Below, piece after piece: positions 28,965-38,635 of a stretch of DNA of 64,000 nt. Origin of the DNA: Flavobacteriales bacterium (GTDB lineage Bacteria; Bacteroidota; Bacteroidia; Flavobacteriales_C; GCA-002722245); NCBI GenBank assembly GCA_002717515.1, contig PBEC01000018.1, positions 134,630-198,629 of the forward strand, written 5' to 3'. The translations under genes were made by a program, and so were the position numbers. The first letter of the stretch is position 1. The number at the start of each line of letters is the position of its first letter. Under the pieces are notes generated by a model that ran no database searches, was not told the DNA's origin, and was given only the letters and a program-made list of their open reading frames with translations.

Positions 28965-30637
28965 TTTTTACCGCTCTGTTTTAATGTTCTGTTTTTGAAG
29001 TAATTTGATTTTTCAAGATTAAGCAGCCATTCAACATCTAAATCCCAGTTGGCTCGAAGAGTTATGCTTTGGTTGTACCAATAAACTTTTTCAGGTTGCT
29101 CTTTTTTTAAATAATTTCCAGTTGTCCATTTTTTATCGTTGTTTTCATCTAAAATGTATTTAAGTTTATAGTTACCTGCTTTAGCCCCCTCTAAAATAAG
29201 TTTACCTTGATTTTTTTCTATTAAAACTTCTTTCATAAAGTTCTCCTCAAAATAAACTTGAAGTATTCCATTGTTTGTAGCTCCAATGAAATTATAATCT
29301 ATTGTCAAGTTGCCGAGTGAACTATTTGAAGCAGTTGTGAAATTATGTTGTAAAGTGTCTTTATTGTTTTCTCCAAAAATTGATTGAACTGCATTCGGTA
29401 AAATGAAAAGTGTATATTTTGAATTTTCTTTTAGTTCAAAATTAAGCTGGAATTTTTTTAAGCTTTTTTCGATACAACTTATGGGGGCAAAAATTGTATC
29501 TCTGCTTTCTACAAGAATAATTTTAGAGGTATCATAAGAGGATATGGGTTGAGAGAATGTAAAATGAAAAGGTTTTTTATAATAATCTCCAATTTTTTCA
29601 AAATTATTGTGTGTTGACAGAGATTGAGATTTCATTTCTTTTCGATTTGAAAGTTGGTAATGTAAGGTGTCCTTTATTCCGTCAAAATTAATAACCAATG
29701 TAACAGAATCTAATGACTCTAAATTGGAACTCCATACGGTTAGCGAGTCTTTGGTTTTGTTCCAGTCCAAAATTTTCCAATCTTTTTTGAAGTTTTTATT
29801 CAAAATATTAATTGAAAATTTCTGAACGGGTAAATTGAATTCAAAATCAAATTTACCTCTAAAACTGCAACTGCTTCCAGTTAAAAATTGTCTTTTATCT
29901 TCTCCTGAAAAGGCACGCAATACTATTTTAGAGGTATCTTTTTCTTCAGATATGTTGATGGGTGTGTTTAAAAATGCAATTGATTCATTTGGTAAATCGT
30001 ACAAAAAATTACTGTTGTTGTCATTCAAATAAAAGACTTTATATCTTCCTTCAGCCAAATTGGTAAAATGAAAATGACCGTTTTGGATTTTAGCAAAGTA
30101 CGATGGTATTTTTTTTAATGGAGTTGAGTCTTTTACATCTTTATACAAGTGAACCATTCCTTCTGATAGCTTTTTCATGGACTCTGCATCATATATATCT
30201 CCGTGAAATGAAAGGCTGTCTATAAATTTTCCTGTACTGAAAATCAGTAGGTTATCTTGAAGAGGGTTCCCTTCGTTTAAGTCTTTGATTCCTTTTCCCA
30301 AAAAAATACTGTAAGTGGTATTGGGCTGAAGTAAAGTGTCGAATGTCAATGTAAGTTTTTTTCCAGATAATTTATATGTTGGTTGTTTTTTAACAGGGGG
30401 AGAGATTAAAAGCTCTTGATTTAAGCTGGATAATGTTACATATTCATCAAATTTCCATGAAATTTTTTTACCGTTGAAGTTGACATCAAAACTATGGGGA
30501 TTGGACTCAACAATCTGTGGAGGAATATTATCTTTATTGCCTCCAGTTGGAGAACCTTTTTGACCACAATTCCATAGTAAAATAGAAAGGGATATTATGA
30601 GGTTAAATTTCCAAAAAATCTTTGCTTTTCTTAGCAT
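28961..30637 (-). CDS. Ig-like domain lipoprotein (Big_5 type N-terminal domain)
   Basis: Start moved to the ATG at 30637 because it gives a clear lipoprotein signal (MLRKAKIFWK, then LLWNCGQKGSPTGG with the lipobox Cys); the track adds 45 upstream residues without likeness. The mature protein begins with the TGG-rich linker and NIPPQIVESNP, typical of Bacteroidota proteins with a bacterial Ig-like domain. Then follow WKFDEYVTLSS and PNTTYSIFLGKGIKDLNEGN. The middle and C-terminal parts contain further beta-rich modules (for example DENNDKKWTTGNYLKKEQPE). Length is 558 residues. It is the first gene of the operon with the SGNH-like protein and the two kinases, which may link it to surface sensing. 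Confidence 0.78.
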   Translation of the reverse strand: MLRKAKIFWKFNLIISLSILLWNCGQKGSPTGGNKDNIPPQIVESNPHSFDVNFNGKKISWKFDEYVTLSSLNQELLISPPVKKQPTYKLSGKKLTLTFDTLLQPNTTYSIFLGKGIKDLNEGNPLQDNLLIFSTGKFIDSLSFHGDIYDAESMKKLSEGMVHLYKDVKDSTPLKKIPSYFAKIQNGHFHFTNLAEGRYKVFYLNDNNSNFLYDLPNESIAFLNTPINISEEKDTSKIVLRAFSGEDKRQFLTGSSCSFRGKFDFEFNLPVQKFSINILNKNFKKDWKILDWNKTKDSLTVWSSNLESLDSVTLVINFDGIKDTLHYQLSNRKEMKSQSLSTHNNFEKIGDYYKKPFHFTFSQPISSYDTSKIILVESRDTIFAPISCIEKSLKKFQLNFELKENSKYTLFILPNAVQSIFGENNKDTLQHNFTTASNSSLGNLTIDYNFIGATNNGILQVYFEENFMKEVLIEKNQGKLILEGAKAGNYKLKYILDENNDKKWTTGNYLKKEQPEKVYWYNQSITLRANWDLDVEWLLNLEKSNYFKNRTLKQSGKK

Positions 30638-30801
30638 TTCACTAAGATAGGGAGAATCGTTCAGAGAGAAAGAAAAGGCCCCCTTGAAAATATTCTTAGG
30701 AGCCTTTATAAAACAGGATAAGGTCGATTGAGATGAACCAATAATAATGCCAAATATTTTAAACTCAATCATACACTTTTGATATTGTGTATCTTTACAG
30801 T

Positions 30802-31950
30802 ATGAGTTTTCTTATTCGGAAAAAGTTGTCTGACATACCAGAATCGATTTATCCAGTCATGACTGATTTGGCGGTAAAGTATAATGCAATTAATCTGGCG
30901 CAAGGTTTTCCTGGATACAGAGCTGATGAGGAGCTTTTAAAATTGGTGGATAAATACATATTGCTTGGAAAAAACCAATATGCACCAATCATGGGTGTTT
31001 TGGAGTTGAGAACAAATTTAGCCAATAAAATCAGTGAAATTTATGGTCGTGTGTATAATCCAGGTACCGAAATTTGTATTACTGCTGGTGCTACTCAGGG
31101 GATTTTTACAGCAGTAAGTGCAATAGTAAATAAGGATGATGAAGTTATAATAATTGATCCAGCATTTGAATCGTATGAACCTGTTGTTAAATTTAATGGG
31201 GGAAAGGTTAAAAGAAGTCCCCTGAAATCAGAGACTTTTGAAATTGACTGGAAGGATATTCAATCCAAAGTGACTGATAAAACTCGTATGTTAATCATTA
31301 ATACTCCACAAAACCCAACCGGTAAAGTTTTTTCCATTGAAGACATTCAGAACCTTAGAAAAATAGTTTCCAATACGAATATTATTGTCCTTTCAGATGA
31401 GGTTTATGAACACATTGTTTTTGATGGAAAAAAACATGAAAGTATATCAAAGTACCCTGATTTGGCAGAACGGTCCATTCTAGTTTACTCGCTGGGTAAA
31501 ACGTATCACATCACAGGATGGAGATTGGGGTATGTTTGCGCTCCTGAAGAATTAATGAAGGAGTTTGTGAGGGCTCATCAATATCAAGTTTATTCAGTAT
31601 CTACTCCTTTACAATATGCTGTTTCTGAATATTTATTGTTAAAAGAAAAGTATTTAGAACTGTCTCAGTTTTTCCAGGAAAAAAGAGATTTTTTCTTGAA
31701 GTGCTTAAAAGGAAGTAAGTTTGTCCCGTTGGAATGTTCTGGATCTTATTTTCAGCTATTGAATTACAGTTCAATTTCCAATGAAAATGATGTTGATTTT
31801 GCAATACGATTAACCAAAGAAAATAAAGTAGCCTCTATACCTATATCTGTTTTTTATGAAGATAAAAGACAAAGTCATTTGCTTCGGTTTTGTTTTGCAA
31901 AAGACTTAGAAGATCTTGAGCGTGGTGCAGAGAAATTACATAAGTTTTAA
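30802..31950 (+). CDS. Class I/II pyridoxal-phosphate aminotransferase (methionine aminotransferase-like)
   Basis: A fold-type I aminotransferase. Visible are INLAQGFPGY near the N-terminus, the substrate-loop NTPQNPTGKVFS, LSDEVYEHIVFDG, the PLP lysine in YSLGKTYHITGWRLGY and the C-terminal LLRFCFAK. The INLAQGFPG start and overall layout resemble the methionine aminotransferase (YbdL/kynurenine aminotransferase) group; substrate specificity is inferred. I choose the ATG at 30802 (MSFLIRKKL) over the upstream TTG at 30787. The gene diverges from the Ig-like lipoprotein gene. Length is 382 residues. Confidence 0.88.
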   Translation: MSFLIRKKLSDIPESIYPVMTDLAVKYNAINLAQGFPGYRADEELLKLVDKYILLGKNQYAPIMGVLELRTNLANKISEIYGRVYNPGTEICITAGATQGIFTAVSAIVNKDDEVIIIDPAFESYEPVVKFNGGKVKRSPLKSETFEIDWKDIQSKVTDKTRMLIINTPQNPTGKVFSIEDIQNLRKIVSNTNIIVLSDEVYEHIVFDGKKHESISKYPDLAERSILVYSLGKTYHITGWRLGYVCAPEELMKEFVRAHQYQVYSVSTPLQYAVSEYLLLKEKYLELSQFFQEKRDFFLKCLKGSKFVPLECSGSYFQLLNYSSISNENDVDFAIRLTKENKVASIPISVFYEDKRQSHLLRFCFAKDLEDLERGAEKLHKF

Positions 31951-31973
31951 AATAACTCTCTTAAATTAACTTT

Positions 31974-32702
31974 ATGAAATTTATTGCCATCATTCCTGCA
32001 CGTTATGCTTCAACCCGATTTCCCGGAAAGCCATTGGTTAAAATAAATGAAAAACTTATGGTTCAGCATGTTTATGAAAGAGTACTAAGTTCTGGTTTTT
32101 TTAAAAAAGTTATCGTGGCCACTGACGACGATCGAATTCAATCTGAAGTCTTGAATTTTGGAGGAGAAGTAATAATGACCAAAAGTAATCATCAGAGTGG
32201 AACCGATCGTTGTGGGGAAGCAATCGAAAAATTAAACGAATCTTTTGATGTAGTTGTAAATGTTCAAGGGGATGAACCATTTATTCATTATTCACAATTG
32301 GAAGAATTAATAAATGTATTTAAAAATACTTCAGCTCAAATTGGAACTTTAAAAAAAGAACTTATTCATACTGAAGATGTATTGAATCCTAATGTTGTTA
32401 AAATTGTTTCAGATTTAAGTGGAAAGGCATTGTATTTTTCCAGGAATCCAATTCCATATGTAAGAGACTCTGAAAGATCAGAATGGTTGAATAAACAAAA
32501 ATATTACAAGCATATTGGATTATATGGATATCGCTTCAATGTTTTGAAAGAGCTGGTTCGATTGAAACCCTCTGAACTTGAGTTGAGTGAATCCTTGGAA
32601 CAATTAAGATGGTTAGAGAATGGTTATCAAATATTTGCAGCTGAAACTAAGTACGAAAGTTTAGGAATAGACACTCCAGAAGATTTGTCTAAAATTATAT
32701 AA
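31974..32702 (+). CDS. kdsB: 3-deoxy-manno-octulosonate cytidylyltransferase
   Basis: KdsB activates Kdo to CMP-Kdo for the LPS inner core, so the cell makes LPS. At 242 residues it has family length. Motifs: IIPARYASTRFPGKPL (6-21), HQSGTDRCGEA, VNVQGDEPFI, and the C-terminal ESLGIDTPEDL. It lies 23 bases after the aminotransferase gene and may share its transcript. No kdsA or waaA is in the window. Confidence 0.96.
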   Translation: MKFIAIIPARYASTRFPGKPLVKINEKLMVQHVYERVLSSGFFKKVIVATDDDRIQSEVLNFGGEVIMTKSNHQSGTDRCGEAIEKLNESFDVVVNVQGDEPFIHYSQLEELINVFKNTSAQIGTLKKELIHTEDVLNPNVVKIVSDLSGKALYFSRNPIPYVRDSERSEWLNKQKYYKHIGLYGYRFNVLKELVRLKPSELELSESLEQLRWLENGYQIFAAETKYESLGIDTPEDLSKII

Positions 32703-32858
32703 AAACAGAGGATCTAATACCATTTTTAAATTCTACGTGTTAAGCTACCTTTATAAATCCATGATTAATCTCGTGCTTTTTTCCTAAATTAGTAACCACT
32801 ATCGGACCAATTAAACATCCTTAATGTTGGATTTTAACGTTTTGAAAAATCACACTTT

Positions 32859-35285
32859 ATGAGTATTGAAAACGATTCCTCTTCGCTGGATCAAAAGGTG
32901 GAGAAAACAGAAGTGAAGGAAATGATCTTGAATGATTACAGGATTATGATGGAGAGTCGAGAGGCTTCACTTTTAGGAAGAAGAGAGGTACTTACAGGTA
33001 AAGCTAAGTTTGGTATTTTCGGAGACGGTAAAGAGTTAGCCCAGCTTTGTTTGGCAAAGCAATTTATGGATGGAGATTATAGGAGTGGTTATTATAGGGA
33101 TCAAACTATTATGCTTGCTCTTGGAGAAGTAACACTTCAAGAGTATTATGCTCAGTTGTTTTCAGATACAAATGTAGATAACGAACCACATTCTGCAGGT
33201 CGACAAATGAATTGTCATTACGGTACACGTTTCATTAACGATGATGGAACTTGGAAAGATATGACAAAAATTAAAATCACCACAACAGATTTATCGCCTA
33301 CAGCAGCTCAAATGCCAAGAATTATGGGGCTTGGGCTTGCGTCAAAATTGTTCCGTGAGGATAAAAATTTGCATCAATTTACCACTTTGTCCAATAAGGG
33401 AAATGAAATCGTTTTTGGTACGATTGGAGATGGATCAACTTCGGAAGGTATTTTTCTTGAGGCCATCAATGCTATGGGAGTTTTACAAATACCTGTGGTA
33501 ATGAGCGTTTGGGATGATGGACATGCAATCTCTGTTCCTGTTGAAAAACAAACTACAAAAGGAAGTATTTCAGAGGCATTGAAAGGATTCGTGAAAGAAA
33601 ATGGTTCCAATGGAATAGAAATATTAAAAGCTCGGGGATGGAATTACCCAGAATTATGTGCTGCTTATGATAAAGCTGCCAAAATTGCTCGTAAAACACA
33701 TACACCAGTTTTAGTTCATGTTGTTGAACTAACCCAGCCTCAAGGTCATTCCACGTCGGGCTCACATGAACGGTATAAATCGAAAGATCGTTTGGCTTGG
33801 GAAAAGGAATACGATTGCACGGTTCAATTTAAAAAGTGGATTATAGAAAATAGTTGGGCGAGTGAAGAGGAATTGGAAGAAGTGCATAAAAATTCAAAAA
33901 AAGTTGTAAGAGACGCAAAGAATAGTGCTTGGAAAAATTACATTACACCACTCAAAGAAGAGTTGTCCGAAGTGCTAGCAATGATTGATGCCATAGCATC
34001 CAAAAGTCGAAGCAGAACCTTTATTAAGAAATATCGAGATGAATTGACTGGGCAAATGGATGTGTATCGAAACTATATGATTACCGCTGCTAAAAAAGTA
34101 CTAAGACAGGTTCGTTTTGAAGATATTCCAGAGGAAAAGCAGCGTTTAGCAGATTGGTTAAATGAATCAAAAATATCAAATTACGATCGCTACAATTCTT
34201 TGTTGTATGCACATGGAGAATTTGCATCTACAAATGTTAAAGAAATAAAACCAATCTACTCCGAAGAGTCTAATCAAGTTGATGGCAGAATTGTTTTGAG
34301 AGAAAATTTTGACGCTTTGTTGGCGTCTAACCCTAAGGTTTCAATTTTTGGAGAAGATACAGGCAAGATTGGTGGAGTAAATCAAGGTTGTGAAGGCTTG
34401 CAGGATAAGTATGGAGAATTAAGAGTTTTTGATACAGGTATTCGGGAGGCAGCAATTATGGGTAAAGGATCTGGAATGGCGATACGAGGATTGAGACCCA
34501 TTGCTGAAGTTCAGTATTTGGATTATCTGGTTTATGGTTTAATGACGCTGACTGATGATGTGGCATCCCTGCATTGGAGAACAAAAGGAGGTCAAAAAGC
34601 TCCTATGATTATCAGAACCAGGGGGCACCGATTTGAGGGTATTTGGCATTCGGGCTCTCCTCTTGGTATGATTATCAATTCTTTAAGAGGTTTTGTTGTT
34701 TGTGTTCCAAGGAATATGACACAAGCTGCCGGTATGTATAATACGTTACTTTCCGCTCATGATCCATCATTGGTTATTGAGCCATTATTAATGTATCGTA
34801 AAAAAGAAGAATTGCCAACTAATTTAGGTGAATTCAAAGTTCCTGTTGGTATTCCTGAAATTATTGAAGAAGGAACAGATTTGACTATTGTGACTTATGG
34901 TTCTTGTGTTTCGATTGCTCAGGAATCCATAAAATCCTTACGTGAAGTGGGTATTTCCGCTGAATTAGTTGATGTTCAAACGTTATTGCCTTTTGATGTA
35001 GGTGGTAAGATTCTAAAAAGTCTACAAAAAACAAACCGTTTAATTGTTTTGGATGAAGATGTTTCTGGAGGTGCAACCGGGTTTATGATGCAACAAATTC
35101 TGGATGAACAAGGAGGTTATTTTTATCTGGATTCTGCTCCAAGAGCTTTATCTGCTAAAGATCATCGACCAGCTTATGGTTCAGATGGCAACTATTTCAG
35201 TAAGCCCAATCCTGAATCAATTTATGATGCCGCTTATGAAATGATGAATGAAGTTGATCCAGAAAAATATCCAGTTGTTTATTAA
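32859..35285 (+). CDS. Fused alpha/beta 2-oxoacid dehydrogenase E1 (branched-chain type)
   Basis: An 808-residue fusion of the E1 alpha and beta subunits. The alpha part (about 40-400) has the thiamine-diphosphate motif IGDGSTSEGIFLEAINAMG (from about 189) and HSTSGSHERYKS, comparable to the phosphorylation-loop region in other E1s. The beta part starts near 470 (GRIVLRENFDALL) and has FGEDTGKIGGVNQGCEG, FDTGIREAAIMG, RPIAEVQYLDYL and the C-terminal VDVQTLLPFD. This fused form is common in Bacteroidota and usually assigned to branched-chain 2-oxoacids; pyruvate cannot be excluded. No E2 or E3 lies beside it. A 156-base gap upstream should hold its promoter. Confidence 0.86.
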   Translation: MSIENDSSSLDQKVEKTEVKEMILNDYRIMMESREASLLGRREVLTGKAKFGIFGDGKELAQLCLAKQFMDGDYRSGYYRDQTIMLALGEVTLQEYYAQLFSDTNVDNEPHSAGRQMNCHYGTRFINDDGTWKDMTKIKITTTDLSPTAAQMPRIMGLGLASKLFREDKNLHQFTTLSNKGNEIVFGTIGDGSTSEGIFLEAINAMGVLQIPVVMSVWDDGHAISVPVEKQTTKGSISEALKGFVKENGSNGIEILKARGWNYPELCAAYDKAAKIARKTHTPVLVHVVELTQPQGHSTSGSHERYKSKDRLAWEKEYDCTVQFKKWIIENSWASEEELEEVHKNSKKVVRDAKNSAWKNYITPLKEELSEVLAMIDAIASKSRSRTFIKKYRDELTGQMDVYRNYMITAAKKVLRQVRFEDIPEEKQRLADWLNESKISNYDRYNSLLYAHGEFASTNVKEIKPIYSEESNQVDGRIVLRENFDALLASNPKVSIFGEDTGKIGGVNQGCEGLQDKYGELRVFDTGIREAAIMGKGSGMAIRGLRPIAEVQYLDYLVYGLMTLTDDVASLHWRTKGGQKAPMIIRTRGHRFEGIWHSGSPLGMIINSLRGFVVCVPRNMTQAAGMYNTLLSAHDPSLVIEPLLMYRKKEELPTNLGEFKVPVGIPEIIEEGTDLTIVTYGSCVSIAQESIKSLREVGISAELVDVQTLLPFDVGGKILKSLQKTNRLIVLDEDVSGGATGFMMQQILDEQGGYFYLDSAPRALSAKDHRPAYGSDGNYFSKPNPESIYDAAYEMMNEVDPEKYPVVY

Positions 35286-35322
35286 ATAAAGTTATATTGC
35301 TCTTATTTTAAATTAGAATTCA

Positions 35323-36063
35323 TTGAATAGTTCTATTAGAAAAAAATTGATTGCTCTTCACTATAAAAAGCAATCCATTCACTTGGGGAGCTCTTTAAGT
35401 TGTATCGATATTATTTCATCGATATTGTTGGAATTAAAAATACCATTCAGAGATTTTATTTTATCTAAAGGTCACGCGTCAACAGCGTTATATGTCTGTT
35501 TGAATGAATTGGGTGTAATTTCAAATTCTTTGCTTGATTCATATTACGAAAACGGAACTCATTTAACTGCGCATCCCATTTTTGAAAGTGGTTTTGTCGA
35601 TTTCAGTACAGGATCTCTCGGTCATGGAATTTCTCTAGCCGCAGGAAAATGTATGGCTAGAAAATTTCAAGAAGTCGAAGCTCCAGTTTTTTGTTTGGTT
35701 TCAGATGGTGAGATGAATGAGGGTTCAGTATATGAAGGAATTAATTTCGCGGTTCAACATAAACTAAATAACTTGTACGTGATTGTTGATAATAATGGTT
35801 TTCAGGGTTTAGGACATGGAAGTGAAGTTTTGGGTGACTTGACTCAAACCTTTGCTACAAGGAAAGGCTTAAATTATATAGAAATTGATGGTCACAACTC
35901 TTCTGAAATAAAAATAGCGCTTAATTGTACATCCAGTTATCCAACCTTAATTAATGCTAAAACAATAAAAGGAAAAGGCGTCGACTTTGCCGAGAACGAC
36001 AATAATTGGCACTATAACAAGTTGTCGAGGGAACAATATCATAATGCATTATCCAAATTGTAA
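35323..36063 (+). CDS. Transketolase N-terminal subunit (thiamine diphosphate binding half)
   Basis: A 246-residue protein matching the N-terminal third of transketolase. Seen: SKGHASTALYVCLNELG, FSTGSLGHGISLAAGKCMARK, and the thiamine-diphosphate motif VSDGEMNEGSVYEGINFA ending in VDNNGFQG. It should pair with the C-terminal half at 37749, which provides the pyrimidine-binding Glu. The start is TTG; no ATG occurs before the conserved core. Its stop overlaps the ATG of the next gene (TAATG), showing translational coupling. Because it lies with an epimerase and a glycosyltransferase, it more likely serves a dedicated sugar pathway than the pentose phosphate pathway. Confidence 0.88.
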   Translation: MNSSIRKKLIALHYKKQSIHLGSSLSCIDIISSILLELKIPFRDFILSKGHASTALYVCLNELGVISNSLLDSYYENGTHLTAHPIFESGFVDFSTGSLGHGISLAAGKCMARKFQEVEAPVFCLVSDGEMNEGSVYEGINFAVQHKLNNLYVIVDNNGFQGLGHGSEVLGDLTQTFATRKGLNYIEIDGHNSSEIKIALNCTSSYPTLINAKTIKGKGVDFAENDNNWHYNKLSREQYHNALSKL

Positions 36064-36965
36064 TGTCAAAAGAGAATTCAGAAAAAATATTAATTCTTGG
36101 GGCAGGTGGATTTATTGGTAAAAATTTATTCGATGGTTTTAAAGGAGAAGGTCTGGAAGTTGTTGGTTCTGCTCAATCAGGTAATTTTATTCGTTTGAAT
36201 ATTTTAATCGATGATTGGAAAAAAATAATACTCAATGAAAATCCTACTGTGATTATAAATTGTATTGCATACGGAAATTCTCAAAATCATCAAAACAACG
36301 AGTTAATAAAGGTCATATCGTATGACTTTCCTCGGGAGTTAATAAAATTTTGCCATGAGAAAATGAAGTTAAAGGCATTTATACAATTGGGTTCCAGTTC
36401 TGAATATGGATTAAATTGTTGTTATGCCGATGAAGGATTTGACTTAAAACCCAATAGTGAATATTCACTTCAAAAAGGAAGATTGAGCGAGTTTGTTCAT
36501 CAATTTGCATATGAGTATAACTTTCCAGTTATATATTTCCGGTTATTTTCAGTTTATGGAGATTCTGAATCGGAAATGCGATTAATACCTACACTGTTGC
36601 GTGAAGCTAAAAAAGGCAAGTTTCCAAATTTAGGAAGTAAAGAAATATCAAGAGATTTCGTCCACGTTGATGATGTGATTGAAGTCATTAAGCTTGGAAT
36701 TGAAAGTATAAATTTCGTTAAAGGCTCAATTTTTAATATTTGTTCTGGAAAAAAAATTACACTTCTTCAGTTGTGCGAAATAGTCAAATATCATTTTAAA
36801 ATTAAAAGAAATCCTATTTTTGATACACGTCCTAATCACTCATGGGATATTAAAGATTGGTATGGAAATTCCCAAAAAGCACAAAAAATATTAGGATGGG
36901 AACCGAAGATGTCTTTGGAAGATTATTTTCAAGAAGAATTTAAAAAGGCATTTAACGTTAAATAA
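36063..36965 (+). CDS. NAD-dependent sugar epimerase/dehydratase (extended SDR)
   Basis: A 300-residue extended SDR with the NAD motif ILGAGGFIGKNLF, the catalytic-Ser region QLGSSSEYG, and the YxxxK pair in YSLQKGRL. Then comes YFRLFSVYGDSE and SRDFVHVDDVIEVI, typical of nucleotide-sugar epimerases and dehydratases. Which sugar nucleotide it uses cannot be told. It is translationally coupled to the transketolase N half and is followed after 11 bases by the glycosyltransferase. Confidence 0.9.
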   Translation: MSKENSEKILILGAGGFIGKNLFDGFKGEGLEVVGSAQSGNFIRLNILIDDWKKIILNENPTVIINCIAYGNSQNHQNNELIKVISYDFPRELIKFCHEKMKLKAFIQLGSSSEYGLNCCYADEGFDLKPNSEYSLQKGRLSEFVHQFAYEYNFPVIYFRLFSVYGDSESEMRLIPTLLREAKKGKFPNLGSKEISRDFVHVDDVIEVIKLGIESINFVKGSIFNICSGKKITLLQLCEIVKYHFKIKRNPIFDTRPNHSWDIKDWYGNSQKAQKILGWEPKMSLEDYFQEEFKKAFNVK

Positions 36966-36976
36966 AACATTAAATA

Positions 36977-37657
36977 TTGAATAAGGTTTCTATAATATTA
37001 CCTTTATATCGACAATCTAAACAGGTTAATAAATTGATTGAAATTTATTCGTTGATTCGACAACGACATAAATCTGTTAATGAAATAATATTTGTAGTTA
37101 ATAATGGCGATGAAACAACACACAGAGCGATTAAAAAAATTCAGGATGATTTTTTTAAGGTTTTATTTGTTTCCGATGGAGGATGGGGTAAAGGGATAAA
37201 AGAGGGGGTTAATCACGCCAATGGAAATTGGATTTTGTACACAAATTCAGCAAGAACACATTTTGATGATTTGAATCGATTTTTAAACGAATCAAAATTT
37301 GTTTCAAATCAACTTTATAAAGCGTGTAGAAAATCAAGGGGAATGTTAAGGAAAATGATTTCTAAAATCATGGAACTTGAATTCGCCTTTTTTTCAGGAA
37401 TCCATCAAACAGATATTAATGGGACACCAAAACTGCTTGAGAAAGAATTGTTTCAAAACTTAGACTTAATAGAGGATAATGTTTTTATTGATTCAGAGCT
37501 GACATTAAAAGTAAGAAGTAGGGGTCTTTTTTTTCAGGATATTCCATTTTATAATTATCAAAGGTTGGAGGGGAAATCAACAACAAGTTCAAAAATGATT
37601 TTTTCTTTTATGATTCGACTGCCTAAAAAAGTTCGACTTTGGAAAAGTCAAATTTGA
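36977..37657 (+). CDS. GT-A/GT2-like glycosyltransferase
   Basis: A 226-residue protein beginning KVSIILPLYRQSKQVNKLIE, the normal GT2 start, then EIIFVVNNGDETTHRAI and a GWGKGIKEGVNHANGNWILY segment as in GT2 acceptor/donor loops. Where GT2 enzymes usually have DxD it shows YTNSARTHFDD, so metal binding is unsure. FFSGIHQTDINGTPKLLEKE resembles the middle part of dolichyl-phosphate-sugar synthase-like proteins. The start is TTG with no earlier ATG. It sits between the two transketolase halves. Confidence 0.77.
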   Translation: MNKVSIILPLYRQSKQVNKLIEIYSLIRQRHKSVNEIIFVVNNGDETTHRAIKKIQDDFFKVLFVSDGGWGKGIKEGVNHANGNWILYTNSARTHFDDLNRFLNESKFVSNQLYKACRKSRGMLRKMISKIMELEFAFFSGIHQTDINGTPKLLEKELFQNLDLIEDNVFIDSELTLKVRSRGLFFQDIPFYNYQRLEGKSTTSSKMIFSFMIRLPKKVRLWKSQI

Positions 37658-37748
37658 GCGATCCATTGCTGGAATTTCAAACTCAAATATCACTCGACAT
37701 ATCCTTTTGCATATTTTGAGAAATTGAATTCTTATTTTTACAATAAGG

Positions 37749-38618
37749 ATGATAAAGGAATTCATAAAAGAGCTCGTAAATCAAATTTCAGATAGAGACG
37801 ATATAATATTTATAACGGGTGATGTCGGACATCAGTCACTAGATGATATCCAAGATGTTTTGGGTTCAAAGTTTATAAATGCTGGTATCGCAGAACAAAA
37901 TATGATAAATGTTGCTGCAGGAATGGCCAGTGAAGGGTATAAGGTTTATGTATATTCCATTGCTCCTTTTTTACTTTTCAGAGCTTATGAGCAGATAAAA
38001 TTGAATGTAGCCAGTAGAAATTTAGATGTCAATTTGATTTCAAATGGAGGTGGGTATGGGTACGGAATAATGGGGCCCAGTCATCATGCGATAAATGATT
38101 TAGCTCTAATTGGGGGATTAGAAAATATAAAAGGGTATATTCCTGCTTGTTCTTTAGATGTTAAAAAAATTGTAGTTGAATCTTTCAATTCGGGTCCTAA
38201 ATATTTTCGATTAGGTTTAAACTCAAATAAAATTGAAAAAACAATTGAAAATGGATTTGGTAAAGTAAGCACGTCAAAAAAGGCGAAATCAACCTTTGTG
38301 AGTCTTGGTCCATTGGCACAGGAAATCTCCAGAATTGAAAAAGATTTTGATCATTTTTCATGTTTTGAATTTCCGTTTCAAAACATACCCTTTTCTTTGG
38401 AGGAGTCTGTCAGAAGAACAAAACGTTTAATTGTTGTCGAAGAACATACCAAATCTGGAGGTGTTGGAGAGAAAATGACAGCAATTCTCCAGTCGAAAAA
38501 TATTGAATTTAAAATGATTCATCGATTTGCAGATCATTACCAAGGATCTTATGGTGATCAAAAATTTCATAGAGCTCAAAACGGATTAGATTCGAATTCC
38601 TTAGAAAAATTGGTGTGA
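37749..38618 (+). CDS. Transketolase C-terminal subunit
   Basis: A 289-residue protein covering the pyrimidine-binding and C-terminal domains of transketolase. Seen: FITGDVGHQSLDD, NAGIAEQNMINVAAGMASEGY with the catalytic-type Glu, and the end domain RLIVVEEHTKSGGVGEKM. It complements the N-terminal subunit at 35323, but the two genes are separated by an epimerase and a glycosyltransferase rather than adjacent. It starts 91 bases after the glycosyltransferase, with an AT-rich TATTTTTA box just upstream, so it might also have its own promoter. It converges with the membrane-protein gene at 38636. Confidence 0.88.
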   Translation: MIKEFIKELVNQISDRDDIIFITGDVGHQSLDDIQDVLGSKFINAGIAEQNMINVAAGMASEGYKVYVYSIAPFLLFRAYEQIKLNVASRNLDVNLISNGGGYGYGIMGPSHHAINDLALIGGLENIKGYIPACSLDVKKIVVESFNSGPKYFRLGLNSNKIEKTIENGFGKVSTSKKAKSTFVSLGPLAQEISRIEKDFDHFSCFEFPFQNIPFSLEESVRRTKRLIVVEEHTKSGGVGEKMTAILQSKNIEFKMIHRFADHYQGSYGDQKFHRAQNGLDSNSLEKLV

Positions 38619-38635
38619 TTTTTCTTAGAGGGAGT

